Shown here piece by piece: positions 7,498 through 15,509 of a DNA stretch of 54,858 bases. Source of the DNA: Pirellulales bacterium (lineage in GTDB: Bacteria; Planctomycetota; Planctomycetia; Pirellulales; JAIMBC01); contig JAIMBC010000005.1 in the NCBI GenBank assembly GCA_023511675.1, positions 1 through 54,858 of the forward strand, given 5' to 3'. A program made the position numbers and the translations under genes. The notes below the pieces were generated by a model that saw only the letters and a list, made by a program, of their open reading frames with translations, was not told the DNA's origin and searched no databases. Within the stretch, counting starts at the first letter, position 1. Each line of letters opens with the position of its first letter.

Positions 7498-8703
7498 ATG
7501 TTTGATTTGACAGAACTCCAGGCTGCCCTGCGGACCGCCTCGATCGATGGCTGGCTGTTGTACGATTTTCGCGGTTCCAACGTGCTGGCCCGCCGCATTC
7601 TGGACATGGAACAGCGCCCCATCGGTTCGCGCCGCTTCTTCTACTTCATCCCGGCACAGGGCCAACCGGCAGGGCTCGTGCACCGTATCGAGGCTGGTGC
7701 GCTCGATCACCTGCCAGGGCCCAAGCACGTGTACCTGCACTGGAGGGAACTCGAGCAAGGGGTAGCGCGTCTGCTGGCGGGAACTCGGCGTGTGGCCATG
7801 GAGTATGCACCCCGCAACAGCAATCCCTACGTGTCGCGGGTGGATGCTGGCACGATCGAGCTGGTGCGCGAGCTAGGCGTCGAGGTGGTGTCCTCCGGCA
7901 ACCTGATCCAGCAGTTTGAGGCAGCCTGGGACGACGAGCAATGGGCCATGCACCTCGAGGCGGCTCGCCACACCACCAGCGCCTTCGACCGCGCCTTCGG
8001 CTTCATCGCCCGCGAACTGGCCGGTGGCCGCCGCGTGCGTGAGAGCGCCGTGCAGGCCGTGATCCTCGCCCACTTTCAAGAACATGGCCTGGTCACGGAC
8101 CACCCCCCGATTGTGGCCGTGGGACCGCACAGTGCCGATCCGCATTACGCCACCACCGCCGCCACCGATGTGGAAATGGGCGAGGGAGACCTGGTGCTCA
8201 TCGACTTGTGGGCCAAGCTCGACCGCCCGCGCAGCGTGTACAGCGATCTGACGCGCATGGGCTATCTTGGCCGCAGCGTGCCGGAAGCATACCAGGAGGT
8301 ATTCTCGATTGTGGCGCAGGCCCGGGACGCGGCCATTTCGTGCGTGCGGGATGCGTATCGGGCAGGCCGGCCGCTGCCGGGCTGGAAGGTCGACCAGGCG
8401 GCGCGCGATGTGATCGAGGCCGCGGGCTATGGGCCGCAGTTTGTCCACCGCACGGGGCACAGCATCGGTCAGGAAACGCATGGTAACGGGGCCAACATGG
8501 ACAATTTGGAGACGCACGAAGAGCGGCTGGTTCTTCCGCGTACCTGTTTTTCGATCGAGCCGGGAATCTATCTGTCCGAGTTTGGCGTGCGCAGCGAAGT
8601 GAACGTGTTTGTCGATGCGGGGGGGGAAGTGCACGTCACCGGCGGCCCTGCGCAGAGAGAGATTCTCGCGGTGCTCAGAGACGCTGCGGGAGAGCGGCCG
8701 TAA
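7498..8703 (+). CDS. M24 family metallopeptidase (Xaa-Pro aminopeptidase-like)
   Basis: A 401-residue cytosolic protein with the two-domain layout of prolidase and aminopeptidase P. An N-terminal creatinase-like domain (about 1-150: IDGWLLYDFRGSN, FYFIPAQGQPAGLVHRIE) is followed by a pita-bread catalytic domain. Metal ligands can be followed: the Asp of LVLIDLWAKL and the Asp of YSDLTRMGYLG, the His of VHRTGHSIGQETHG, the Glu of FSIEPGIYL, and the last Glu in GVRSEVNVFV. These bind the two metal ions that cleave Xaa-Pro bonds. The ATG at 7498 follows directly on the preceding intergenic repeats with no clear Shine-Dalgarno site. It interrupts the minus-strand hopanoid genes and points the opposite way, so it is not part of their operon. 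Confidence 0.88.
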   Translation: MFDLTELQAALRTASIDGWLLYDFRGSNVLARRILDMEQRPIGSRRFFYFIPAQGQPAGLVHRIEAGALDHLPGPKHVYLHWRELEQGVARLLAGTRRVAMEYAPRNSNPYVSRVDAGTIELVRELGVEVVSSGNLIQQFEAAWDDEQWAMHLEAARHTTSAFDRAFGFIARELAGGRRVRESAVQAVILAHFQEHGLVTDHPPIVAVGPHSADPHYATTAATDVEMGEGDLVLIDLWAKLDRPRSVYSDLTRMGYLGRSVPEAYQEVFSIVAQARDAAISCVRDAYRAGRPLPGWKVDQAARDVIEAAGYGPQFVHRTGHSIGQETHGNGANMDNLETHEERLVLPRTCFSIEPGIYLSEFGVRSEVNVFVDAGGEVHVTGGPAQREILAVLRDAAGERP

Positions 8704-8829
8704 GCGGGCCGGCCATCCGGCAGGGTGAGCTGCCAGCAGTTTGTCGGCACAGCATGGCGCCGCGGCAGAGGGCACGTGGCGGGGCGTGCGTTTTGCAGAC
8801 CGGGCCAACACGCGGCATGGCGGCGGTCG

Positions 8830-9849
8830 TCAGGTAAGCTGCCAGAGAGCCATCTTCAGTGCGTCGCCCAGGCGGCGGTTGACGCCCAGCACGGCGGCAG
8901 GCTCAAAGCCGCAATGCACCATGCAATCCTCGCAGCGCGGGTCGTTGCCCTGGCCCAGGGACTCCCAGTCTGTCTGTTCGAGCAGGTCCTGATACCTCCG
9001 GTAATGCCGGTCGGTAATCAGATAGCATGGTCCCTTCCAGCCGCGGACGTTGCGCGTGGGACTGGCCCAGGCCGCGCAGCGCAGGGTGCGTTCGCCCCGC
9101 AAGAACTCCAGGTAGACGGGCGAGGTGTTCAGCTTCAGACCGCGGAGCAATGTTCGGGCCTGGCGGAACTTCTCGTGTACCTCGGCTCGCGTCAAGAAAA
9201 TTTCACGGGCGGCGTGGGGGTTGGTCTGGTGTACGGCCGCATAAGGGTAGGCCGGAGAGAGCATGAAGCCGTCAACACCCAGCTCTCTGAGAAACCGCAG
9301 CAGCACGGCGATCTCGTGCATATCTGTCTCACGATAGATGGTGGTGTTGGTGCAGACCAGAAAGCCGGCTTGCTTGGCGGCCTTGATGCCCTCGACGGCC
9401 TCGTTGAATACGCCGGCGCGCTCCACCAGCTTGTCGTGCGTTTGCTCCATGCCGTCGAGGTGCACGTTGAAGAAGAAGCGGCTGGTGGGCATGAAACCGT
9501 GTAGTTTGCGGCGGATGAACATGCCGTTCGTACACAGGTATACGTGCTTGCGGCGTTGCAAGATCTGGGCAACCAGCGATTCGATCTCGGCGTAGATCAT
9601 GGGTTCGCCCCCGCAAATGCTGACCACGGGGGCGCCGCACTCGTCGACGGCTTGGAGGCATTCCTCGACGGTCAACTTTTCCTTGATTGTGCCGGCATAC
9701 TCGCGGATGCGGCCGCAACCCGTGCAGGTGAGGTTGCAGGCGTGCAAGGGTTCGAGCATCAACACCAAGGGAAATCGCTTCCGTCCGGCAAGTCGCTGGC
9801 GAACAATGTAACCCGTCATGGCCCTGGTCAAAGAGAGCGGAAAACGCAT
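8830..9849 (-). CDS. hpnH: Adenosyl-hopene transferase HpnH (radical SAM)
   Basis: A 339-residue radical SAM enzyme. The cluster-binding motif CNLTCTGC gives Cys38, Cys42 and Cys45, followed by GRIREYAGTIKEKLTVEECLQAVDECGAPVVSICGGEP, with the GGEP that contacts SAM. Its C-terminal half has the Cys-rich CEDCMVHCGFEP segment typical of HpnH. In hopanoid producers HpnH joins a 5'-deoxyadenosyl group to hopene, the first step in making C35 hopanoids. The gene lies 82 bases downstream of squalene-hopene cyclase on the same strand, so the two probably form one transcript. The HpnG-like phosphorylase that would act next lies about 3 kb further on. Identification is strong from length, motifs and neighbourhood. 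Confidence 0.93.
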   Translation of the reverse strand: MRFPLSLTRAMTGYIVRQRLAGRKRFPLVLMLEPLHACNLTCTGCGRIREYAGTIKEKLTVEECLQAVDECGAPVVSICGGEPMIYAEIESLVAQILQRRKHVYLCTNGMFIRRKLHGFMPTSRFFFNVHLDGMEQTHDKLVERAGVFNEAVEGIKAAKQAGFLVCTNTTIYRETDMHEIAVLLRFLRELGVDGFMLSPAYPYAAVHQTNPHAAREIFLTRAEVHEKFRQARTLLRGLKLNTSPVYLEFLRGERTLRCAAWASPTRNVRGWKGPCYLITDRHYRRYQDLLEQTDWESLGQGNDPRCEDCMVHCGFEPAAVLGVNRRLGDALKMALWQLT

Positions 9850-9931
9850 GGCGAGCCTCCAGCGGCAATGGTTCGAGGGCAGATCGGGTTCACAAGGCTG
9901 TCAGGGCAGAGAAGCAACTGCCGAGCACAAG

Positions 9932-12136
9932 TCAGCCGCCTGGCAGCGCCGGCGGCTCGGTCAGGGCGACGCGCGGTTTGAGACAGCAGGAAGCCCACCG
10001 CGCCAGCGCCAACAGGGGAAAGTACAAGGGATACAAGTGGTAGCGTAGGTAGAACACACGTGGAAAGCCGGTACCGGTGAAAGCGGTCTCGGGCCAGGAG
10101 CCATCGGCTGCCTGCGTGCGCAAGAGGTACTCAATGCCGCGCGTCACGGCAGGATGCTGGGCAAGGCCTGCCTCGATCAAGCCCAGCAGGGCCCACGCCG
10201 TTTGAGAGGCGGTCGGTTCGCCCTGCCCGCGCAGGGCAGGCTCGGCATAGCTGTGGGGCGTTTCGCCCCAACCGCCGCATGGCTGCTGCCAGGCTAACAG
10301 CCAGTGCGCGGCATGGACAATGCACGGGTCGTCAGGTGCCATGCCCACGGCTCGCAAGCCCGCAATGGCCTGCCAGGTGCCGTAGATGTAGTTGACGCCC
10401 CAGCGGCCGAACCAACTTCCGTCCGCCTGCTGCGTGCGGTGCAGGTAAAGGACGGCACGGTCCACGGCGGGGTCTCCCAGGCGGCGGCCCAGGCGGGCGA
10501 GCGCTTCCAGCACACGGCCGGTGAGATCCGGCGTGCTGGGGTCGATCATGGCGTTATGGTCGGCAAAGGGCACGTGGCAGAGGAAGCGGGCGTCGTTGTC
10601 CCGGTCGAAGGCGCCCCAGCCGCCGTCGCGGTTTTGCATGGCGAGCATCCACGCTTCGGCGCGAGCGAGGGTCTGATGTGCTCGGTGCAAGAGATCCTCG
10701 ATCTCGGGGGGGGCTTGCCCCACAGGGGCTCGGAATTGTGGAGAGCCTAGCTGGGGCGAGTCCCCTGGCGAGACGTCCTGACGAGCCATGTCCGGCGGCA
10801 GCTTGCCGGGCGGAGCGGTGACGGGAGGGGCGAAGAGCGTTTCGACGAGGGCCATGGCCGTCATGGCCGTGTCGTCCAGGTCGGGGTAGAACTCGTTGGC
10901 GAATTCAAAATACCAACCGCCCGGCTCGGCACGCACGCGGCGGGCCCAGTCTCCGGGCTTGCGCACCTCGCGATCGAGCAGCCACGCCGCTGCGCTCTGC
11001 ACGCGGCGGTCGCTGCACGTGTGGCCGACGGCGGCCAGGGCGCGTAGGGCCAGGGCAGTGTCCCACACGGGCGACTTGCAGGGCTGCACGCGAGCGGTGT
11101 CTTCTTCCTCGATCACTAGACCTTGTAACGTGCGGTGGCAGTAGGCCAGCTCTGGCCCCTCCTCGTCATGGCCCAGGGCGGAGAGGGCGATCACGCTCCA
11201 CACCATGGGAGGGAAGATGGCACCCAGCCCGTCGCTTTCTGGAAAGCGATCGAGCATCCACTGCGTAGCAAGCCGTACGGCTCGCTTGCGCGGCAGCAGC
11301 TTCCACCGCTCAGCACGCTTCACCAGGCGATCAAGCGTGCGGAAGAACCGATCCCAGCTCCACAGGCGGCCGCCCGATTCCAGGCCGGGACAGCGCAGCG
11401 GCGGCCAGGCCCGCGGCGGTCGGAGAAACAGCTCGCGGATACCCGCCTCTATCGGCACGGGACGTGCCGGCTGCAAGGCCCAGATGATGGATAGCGGCAC
11501 CACAATCGTGCGCGTCCAGGCGCTCATGTTCTCCAGGCAGATGGGAGACCAGCGCGGCAACAGCACCAATTCCGGCGGAACGGCCGGACAGACCGAAAAC
11601 GGCACCTGCCCCAACAGCGCCAGGTAGAAGCGCGTGAAACTATTCACGCTGTCGGCTCCGCCGTGTGCCAGAATTGCCTCTCGTGCACGGCGCAGTGCGG
11701 GGCAGGAGGGAGCGTGGCCCGTGAGTTTCAGCGCAAAGTAGGCCTTGACGCTGGCACTGATGTCGATGGGGCCGCCCGGGAACTGCACCCAGCCGCCGTG
11801 CGGCTCTTGCTGCTCCAACAGCCGTCTCGCCAGTTTACGGGCCAGGGGCTGCCCGTGTCGTCCCAGCCACCCTAGCAGCAGGATGTACTCGCTTTGCAGG
11901 ATGCTGTCGCCCTCGAGTTCCCCTACCCAGTATCCTTGCGCGTACTGGAGCGATTCCAGCCGCTGGATGCCGCGTGCGATCGCCGCTTGCCAATCCCTCG
12001 CTGCGAAAGGTTCTGCTTCGGTTGCAAGCGCAAGATCGTCCTGACTCTGGCGAAATACCACCGTTTCCTCCGTGCGGGGCAGCAGCGAAGCTGGCGGCAG
12101 GCGGTTTTGCGGCCCGCCGCCATGTGAACTGGACAT
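9932..12136 (-). CDS. shc: Squalene-hopene cyclase
   Basis: A 734-residue terpene cyclase that folds squalene into hopene at the membrane. The protonating DxDD motif appears as YPDLDDTAMTAM near residue 418. Several QW repeats are visible, including QYAQGYWVGEL, QNRDGGWGAFDRDND, QQADGSWFGRWGVNYIYGTW, QQPCGGWGE and QAADGSWPE. The protein is about 100 residues longer than typical bacterial enzymes (about 630). The excess is an N-terminal extension of some 45 residues and a Pro-rich insert of about 50 residues after the DxDD motif (PPVTAPPGKLPPDMARQ onward). The catalytic motif is complete, so the enzyme should be active. hpnH follows 82 bases downstream. Confidence 0.94.
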   Translation of the reverse strand: MSSSHGGGPQNRLPPASLLPRTEETVVFRQSQDDLALATEAEPFAARDWQAAIARGIQRLESLQYAQGYWVGELEGDSILQSEYILLLGWLGRHGQPLARKLARRLLEQQEPHGGWVQFPGGPIDISASVKAYFALKLTGHAPSCPALRRAREAILAHGGADSVNSFTRFYLALLGQVPFSVCPAVPPELVLLPRWSPICLENMSAWTRTIVVPLSIIWALQPARPVPIEAGIRELFLRPPRAWPPLRCPGLESGGRLWSWDRFFRTLDRLVKRAERWKLLPRKRAVRLATQWMLDRFPESDGLGAIFPPMVWSVIALSALGHDEEGPELAYCHRTLQGLVIEEEDTARVQPCKSPVWDTALALRALAAVGHTCSDRRVQSAAAWLLDREVRKPGDWARRVRAEPGGWYFEFANEFYPDLDDTAMTAMALVETLFAPPVTAPPGKLPPDMARQDVSPGDSPQLGSPQFRAPVGQAPPEIEDLLHRAHQTLARAEAWMLAMQNRDGGWGAFDRDNDARFLCHVPFADHNAMIDPSTPDLTGRVLEALARLGRRLGDPAVDRAVLYLHRTQQADGSWFGRWGVNYIYGTWQAIAGLRAVGMAPDDPCIVHAAHWLLAWQQPCGGWGETPHSYAEPALRGQGEPTASQTAWALLGLIEAGLAQHPAVTRGIEYLLRTQAADGSWPETAFTGTGFPRVFYLRYHLYPLYFPLLALARWASCCLKPRVALTEPPALPGG

Positions 12137-12290
12137 AGCTTAGGTGAACGCGGGCAAGCCGACAAGAGTGACACCGCTTGCATGGATCGGCCGGATGCGT
12201 AGACTGTGAGGTGAAGCCTGGTCGCGTCGCTTGCCGGTCCCGCCAGCACAACTGGAGCGGACGAGGGATAGCCTGCGGTCGCTCCTCGGC

Positions 12291-12375
12291 GTCGGCCCGT
12301 GCCGATGGGACCGTCGGCCGTGCGTCGGCGCGTGCAGGCGCGACGGCCGTGCGTCGGCGCGTGCCGACGCAACTG
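12291..12375. repeat. GC-rich direct repeats, 21-bp core, period about 29
   Basis: A 21-base core beginning CGGCCGTGCGTCGGCGCG occurs perfectly at 12315-12335 and 12344-12364, with a diverged third partial copy around 12291-12310. It lies in the 309-base divergent space between squalene-hopene cyclase (minus) and the J-like protein (plus), where both promoters should be. Nothing else was recognised in that space. Confidence 0.7.
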
Positions 12376-12445
12376 TCGGCCTTGCAGGACCCCAGTTCGG
12401 GCCCACGGCTGCTATGATCGCTAGCTCTTGACAAGGGCACGTGGC

Positions 12446-15154
12446 ATGTTCGACCCATATCGCAAGTGGCTCGGAATTCCTGAGGAGAGCAGGCCTCCCA
12501 CACACTACCAACTGCTGGGGATTGCGCCGGGCGAACAGGACCCAGAGGTGATCGATGCTGCCGCCCAGCGGCAGAGTGCGTTTGTGCGTACTTTTCAGGA
12601 GGGTGAGCACGCCGAGGAGGCCACACGGATCCTGGGCGAAATCGCTGAGGCGTGTGCAGTGCTGATCGATCCCGAGAGGCGAGCGGCCTACGACCGCCAA
12701 CTGCTGAACAGCAATCTTACGCTTGCCGAGGAGGAGCCGGAAAACGGTCCCGGCGCGCGGAAGGACTCCGGCGACCACGCTGGCAGCCCTAGGCCAAAGG
12801 CCGCACTGCATGATGGTGGCAGTATGCCCATGGGAAGCGGTGTACATGGCTTCGCAACGGATGCCGCTGCGCGCGGGGCATCGCCAGCTTCCGTCCGCAC
12901 GCACGGTGGGTCCGTGGGGAGCATGGGCAGCGCGGTGGGTGCGGGGCCCATGGCCACAGCGGCAGGTTCCGCCGCCGCGCTCGTGCCTGCGGCGGCGGGC
13001 TCGGCCTCACTCGGTTCCCTGGAGCCTGCCGTGGTAAGCAACGTGTCGGGGGCGCCCCAGGGGAGACTGATCGTGCCGGCCAGGCTGATCGCGGTCGGCC
13101 CCCCGCCAATCCCGGCCATGAGCCATGCCGGTGCAGGGGCAGCAGTAGACGACAAGGTACTGTTGCTTTTGCCAGAGAGTCTGCGTGCCAATCTGATTGC
13201 GCTGGCAGTGGCCAGCGGCCTAGCGATCTTGCTGCTCGTCAGCGCCTTTGCCTGGTCAAGCCGTATCCAGCGGATGGCCCAAGCGGACGGCCCACGTGGC
13301 GCCCCTTCTGCGACGGCGCGGACCACAACTTCGAGACCAGCAGGCCGGGCCTCATCTACTAAGCAGCCGCTTGACTCGTTTTCACCGGGCAGGAAGCTGC
13401 CATACGATCCGCTCGATGATCCTCGCTCTGTCGGGCGCACTGGCGGTGCGGGCATGGGGGGCGCCGCGGGCACAGCCGAATCGTTGGGGCCAGATGCGGC
13501 AGGTGGGCCACCCTCGGTGCCGGGGGCCAAAGGCCCTCTGTCTGGCACACTAGGAGGCATTATTGGGCAGCCAGAGGGGATTGGCGAAGACCAGAGTGGA
13601 CCGGCGAGGGGTGCAGCAGGACCAACGGAGACCAGCGAATTTCTCATCGACTGGAGCAGCAGCCGGCTCAACATCCCCCTCACGCGAGATTCGGTCATCG
13701 TATACGGGCCCACCAACAGCCCGTATGTGCTTGTGGATGGCACCGTGCATAACCTGACCACAGGGGAGCAGGTGTTTCAGGTCGGTTTTTCCAGGGGAGC
13801 GATGGCGGACTTGAATCCCTTGGCAGCGCTGGCTTCAGACGGCTCGATGTTCGCGTATGCCACGGCCCCCTTTGGAGAAGCAGCGGCGCTGTATGACTGC
13901 CGCAGCGGCCAATTCTTCGATCAAGTGCAGCCGCCTCAACTGGCTAGCAAGGTCATGTTCGTGGCCTTCCGCCAGCCGAACGAGCTGTTGGTCGGTTGGG
14001 GTCCTCTCAACAGCCGCCTTCAGCTATGGAACCTGAAGACCAAGAAGAAGATGAAGGAGATGAGCTGCGAGCCATTCGAAGGTACACGTGCCGATTTGAG
14101 TCCCGATAGCCGCCACCTGGCAGTGCCGGTCCAGGGCGGCGTGGTGATCTACGATATCATGGCCGCCAAGGTGGCCGCCCGCGCCGTCGTTCCCGGCTCG
14201 ACGCAAGCGCCGGACGGCGTACGTTTCTCGCCCGACGGCCTAGAGCTGGCCGCAGTGACCGACAAGGCCCGACGCCTGGTGTGCTGGAACGCATCGGCCG
14301 AAGTGCAGCATGACTTCCCGCTCGGAACTGAGGCGGAAACGTTGATGTACAAGGGCCGCCCGCTTGAATGGGCCCCGGACGGCCAGTCCTGGCTGGTTCT
14401 CGGACATCACCTGGTTGATCGCAAGACGCGCCGAACCGTCTGGACACTACAGCCCTCCGGCCACCTGAGTGCGGTCCATGGCTTTGCGGACCAGAACCAC
14501 CTGGCCGTGGTCCGTGGCAGTTTCGATCAGGCAACACTTGCCGTGGTGCCCATTCCCTGGGCCCAGATTGGGCATGCTTTGGCAAACCGGCCCTCGCCGG
14601 GTTCCAACCTACCACCGGTCGCGGGACCTGTGTCGATCAAGGTGGAGACGGGCACACTCCTGGCCGGTGCCGCCGAGCAGGTTGCGGGCGAGATTAGCGT
14701 GATGGTCCAACTGCGTCTCGGCCAGCTTGGCATTCAGGTGCAGCGTGACGCCAAGGACGAGCTGCGCGTAACCTACAGCGAGACGCGGACCACAAAGAAG
14801 TCTGCTGCCCCCGGCAAGCAGCCTGGTGCTGCCCCCGGCAAGCAGCCTCGCGGAGCCCCCGCGCGAGCCGCCGAGGCCGTCGAGGTACACGTCGCCCGCA
14901 TCCATCTCGTCTTCCGCCTGTACCGCGATGGCAAGGAGTCGGCCGCGGTGCAAGAACTTATTGCTGAGGTGGAAAGCGCTGGCGGTGCGTTCGATGAGCG
15001 GACACTGCGTGCCGCCGCCACCAAGGTGCTCGAGGATTTGCGCGCGCCAGCATGGGCAGACCCGGCGCACGGCGTGCTGTACCGCCTGCCGCTAATAAGT
15101 AGCCTGCAACAGCTAGGCCCCGGACCCCTCAGGCCTGGTGGGAAGAAGATGTGA
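12446..15154 (+). CDS. J-domain-like membrane protein with C-terminal propeller-like region
   Basis: The ATG at 12446 begins MFDPYRKWLGIPEESRPPTHYQLLGIAPGEQDPEVI, the opening of a planctomycete-style J-like domain (about residues 1-90, ending LIDPERRAAYDRQLL). The HPD tripeptide needed to stimulate Hsp70 is missing, so it is probably an interaction module and not a co-chaperone. A Gly/Ala/Ser-rich linker follows to about residue 230, then one membrane helix (LIALAVASGLAILLLVSAFAW), another low-complexity linker, and from about residue 410 a WD40/PQQ-like beta-propeller region (LNPLAALASDGSMFAYATAPFGEAAALYD, FSPDGLELAAVTDKARRLVCWN, WAPDGQSWLVLGHHL). A Lys/Pro/Gly tract and an acidic C-terminal domain close the 902-residue protein. 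The role is unknown; the layout suggests a cytoplasmic J-like end and an external sensor or scaffold. Confidence 0.75.
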   Translation: MFDPYRKWLGIPEESRPPTHYQLLGIAPGEQDPEVIDAAAQRQSAFVRTFQEGEHAEEATRILGEIAEACAVLIDPERRAAYDRQLLNSNLTLAEEEPENGPGARKDSGDHAGSPRPKAALHDGGSMPMGSGVHGFATDAAARGASPASVRTHGGSVGSMGSAVGAGPMATAAGSAAALVPAAAGSASLGSLEPAVVSNVSGAPQGRLIVPARLIAVGPPPIPAMSHAGAGAAVDDKVLLLLPESLRANLIALAVASGLAILLLVSAFAWSSRIQRMAQADGPRGAPSATARTTTSRPAGRASSTKQPLDSFSPGRKLPYDPLDDPRSVGRTGGAGMGGAAGTAESLGPDAAGGPPSVPGAKGPLSGTLGGIIGQPEGIGEDQSGPARGAAGPTETSEFLIDWSSSRLNIPLTRDSVIVYGPTNSPYVLVDGTVHNLTTGEQVFQVGFSRGAMADLNPLAALASDGSMFAYATAPFGEAAALYDCRSGQFFDQVQPPQLASKVMFVAFRQPNELLVGWGPLNSRLQLWNLKTKKKMKEMSCEPFEGTRADLSPDSRHLAVPVQGGVVIYDIMAAKVAARAVVPGSTQAPDGVRFSPDGLELAAVTDKARRLVCWNASAEVQHDFPLGTEAETLMYKGRPLEWAPDGQSWLVLGHHLVDRKTRRTVWTLQPSGHLSAVHGFADQNHLAVVRGSFDQATLAVVPIPWAQIGHALANRPSPGSNLPPVAGPVSIKVETGTLLAGAAEQVAGEISVMVQLRLGQLGIQVQRDAKDELRVTYSETRTTKKSAAPGKQPGAAPGKQPRGAPARAAEAVEVHVARIHLVFRLYRDGKESAAVQELIAEVESAGGAFDERTLRAAATKVLEDLRAPAWADPAHGVLYRLPLISSLQQLGPGPLRPGGKKM

Positions 15155-15509
15155 TGGGTGGTAACGGGCCGAAAGGACGCCACGCATCGATGGCGTCTGC
15201 TGCTGCCTCCTCCCCGTATGACCCGGGAAATAGCGGCACGCACGGCAACGCACGGCCATTGGGAGCGAAGCTTGTTGGCCGCAAGGCGGAGACTCCTTTA
15301 CGGTCCGTGTTTATCGCCGCATTGCCGGCGTCAGCGGACTAGGAGCAGACACTGCTCACTCGGCAACAATCACGCCTAGGGCCGAGGCAGCAGGCGCCGC
15401 GGCTGCCACGCGTGGCTGCTGGCCAGCCGAACATCGGGGCGGGCCCATCGACGGTCTCTTGCCCCTTGTCCACTCCGGACTGCTGCCAGGGTGAGGCGCG
15501 TGCTCGCGC
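15155..15509. other. Intergenic region between convergent genes
   Basis: About 355 bases between the stop of the J-like gene and the stop of the TPR/VCBS gene. It has a short hairpin GAGCAG-ACA-CTGCTC (15343-15357) that might help termination. A 63-codon plus-strand frame overlapping the preceding stop has no recognisable features and was not called. Confidence 0.35.

Noticed and set aside
15151-15342. Small plus-strand frame overlapping the end of the J-like gene
   Set aside because: No recognisable features and no homologue in mind; position after a stop in a terminator region.
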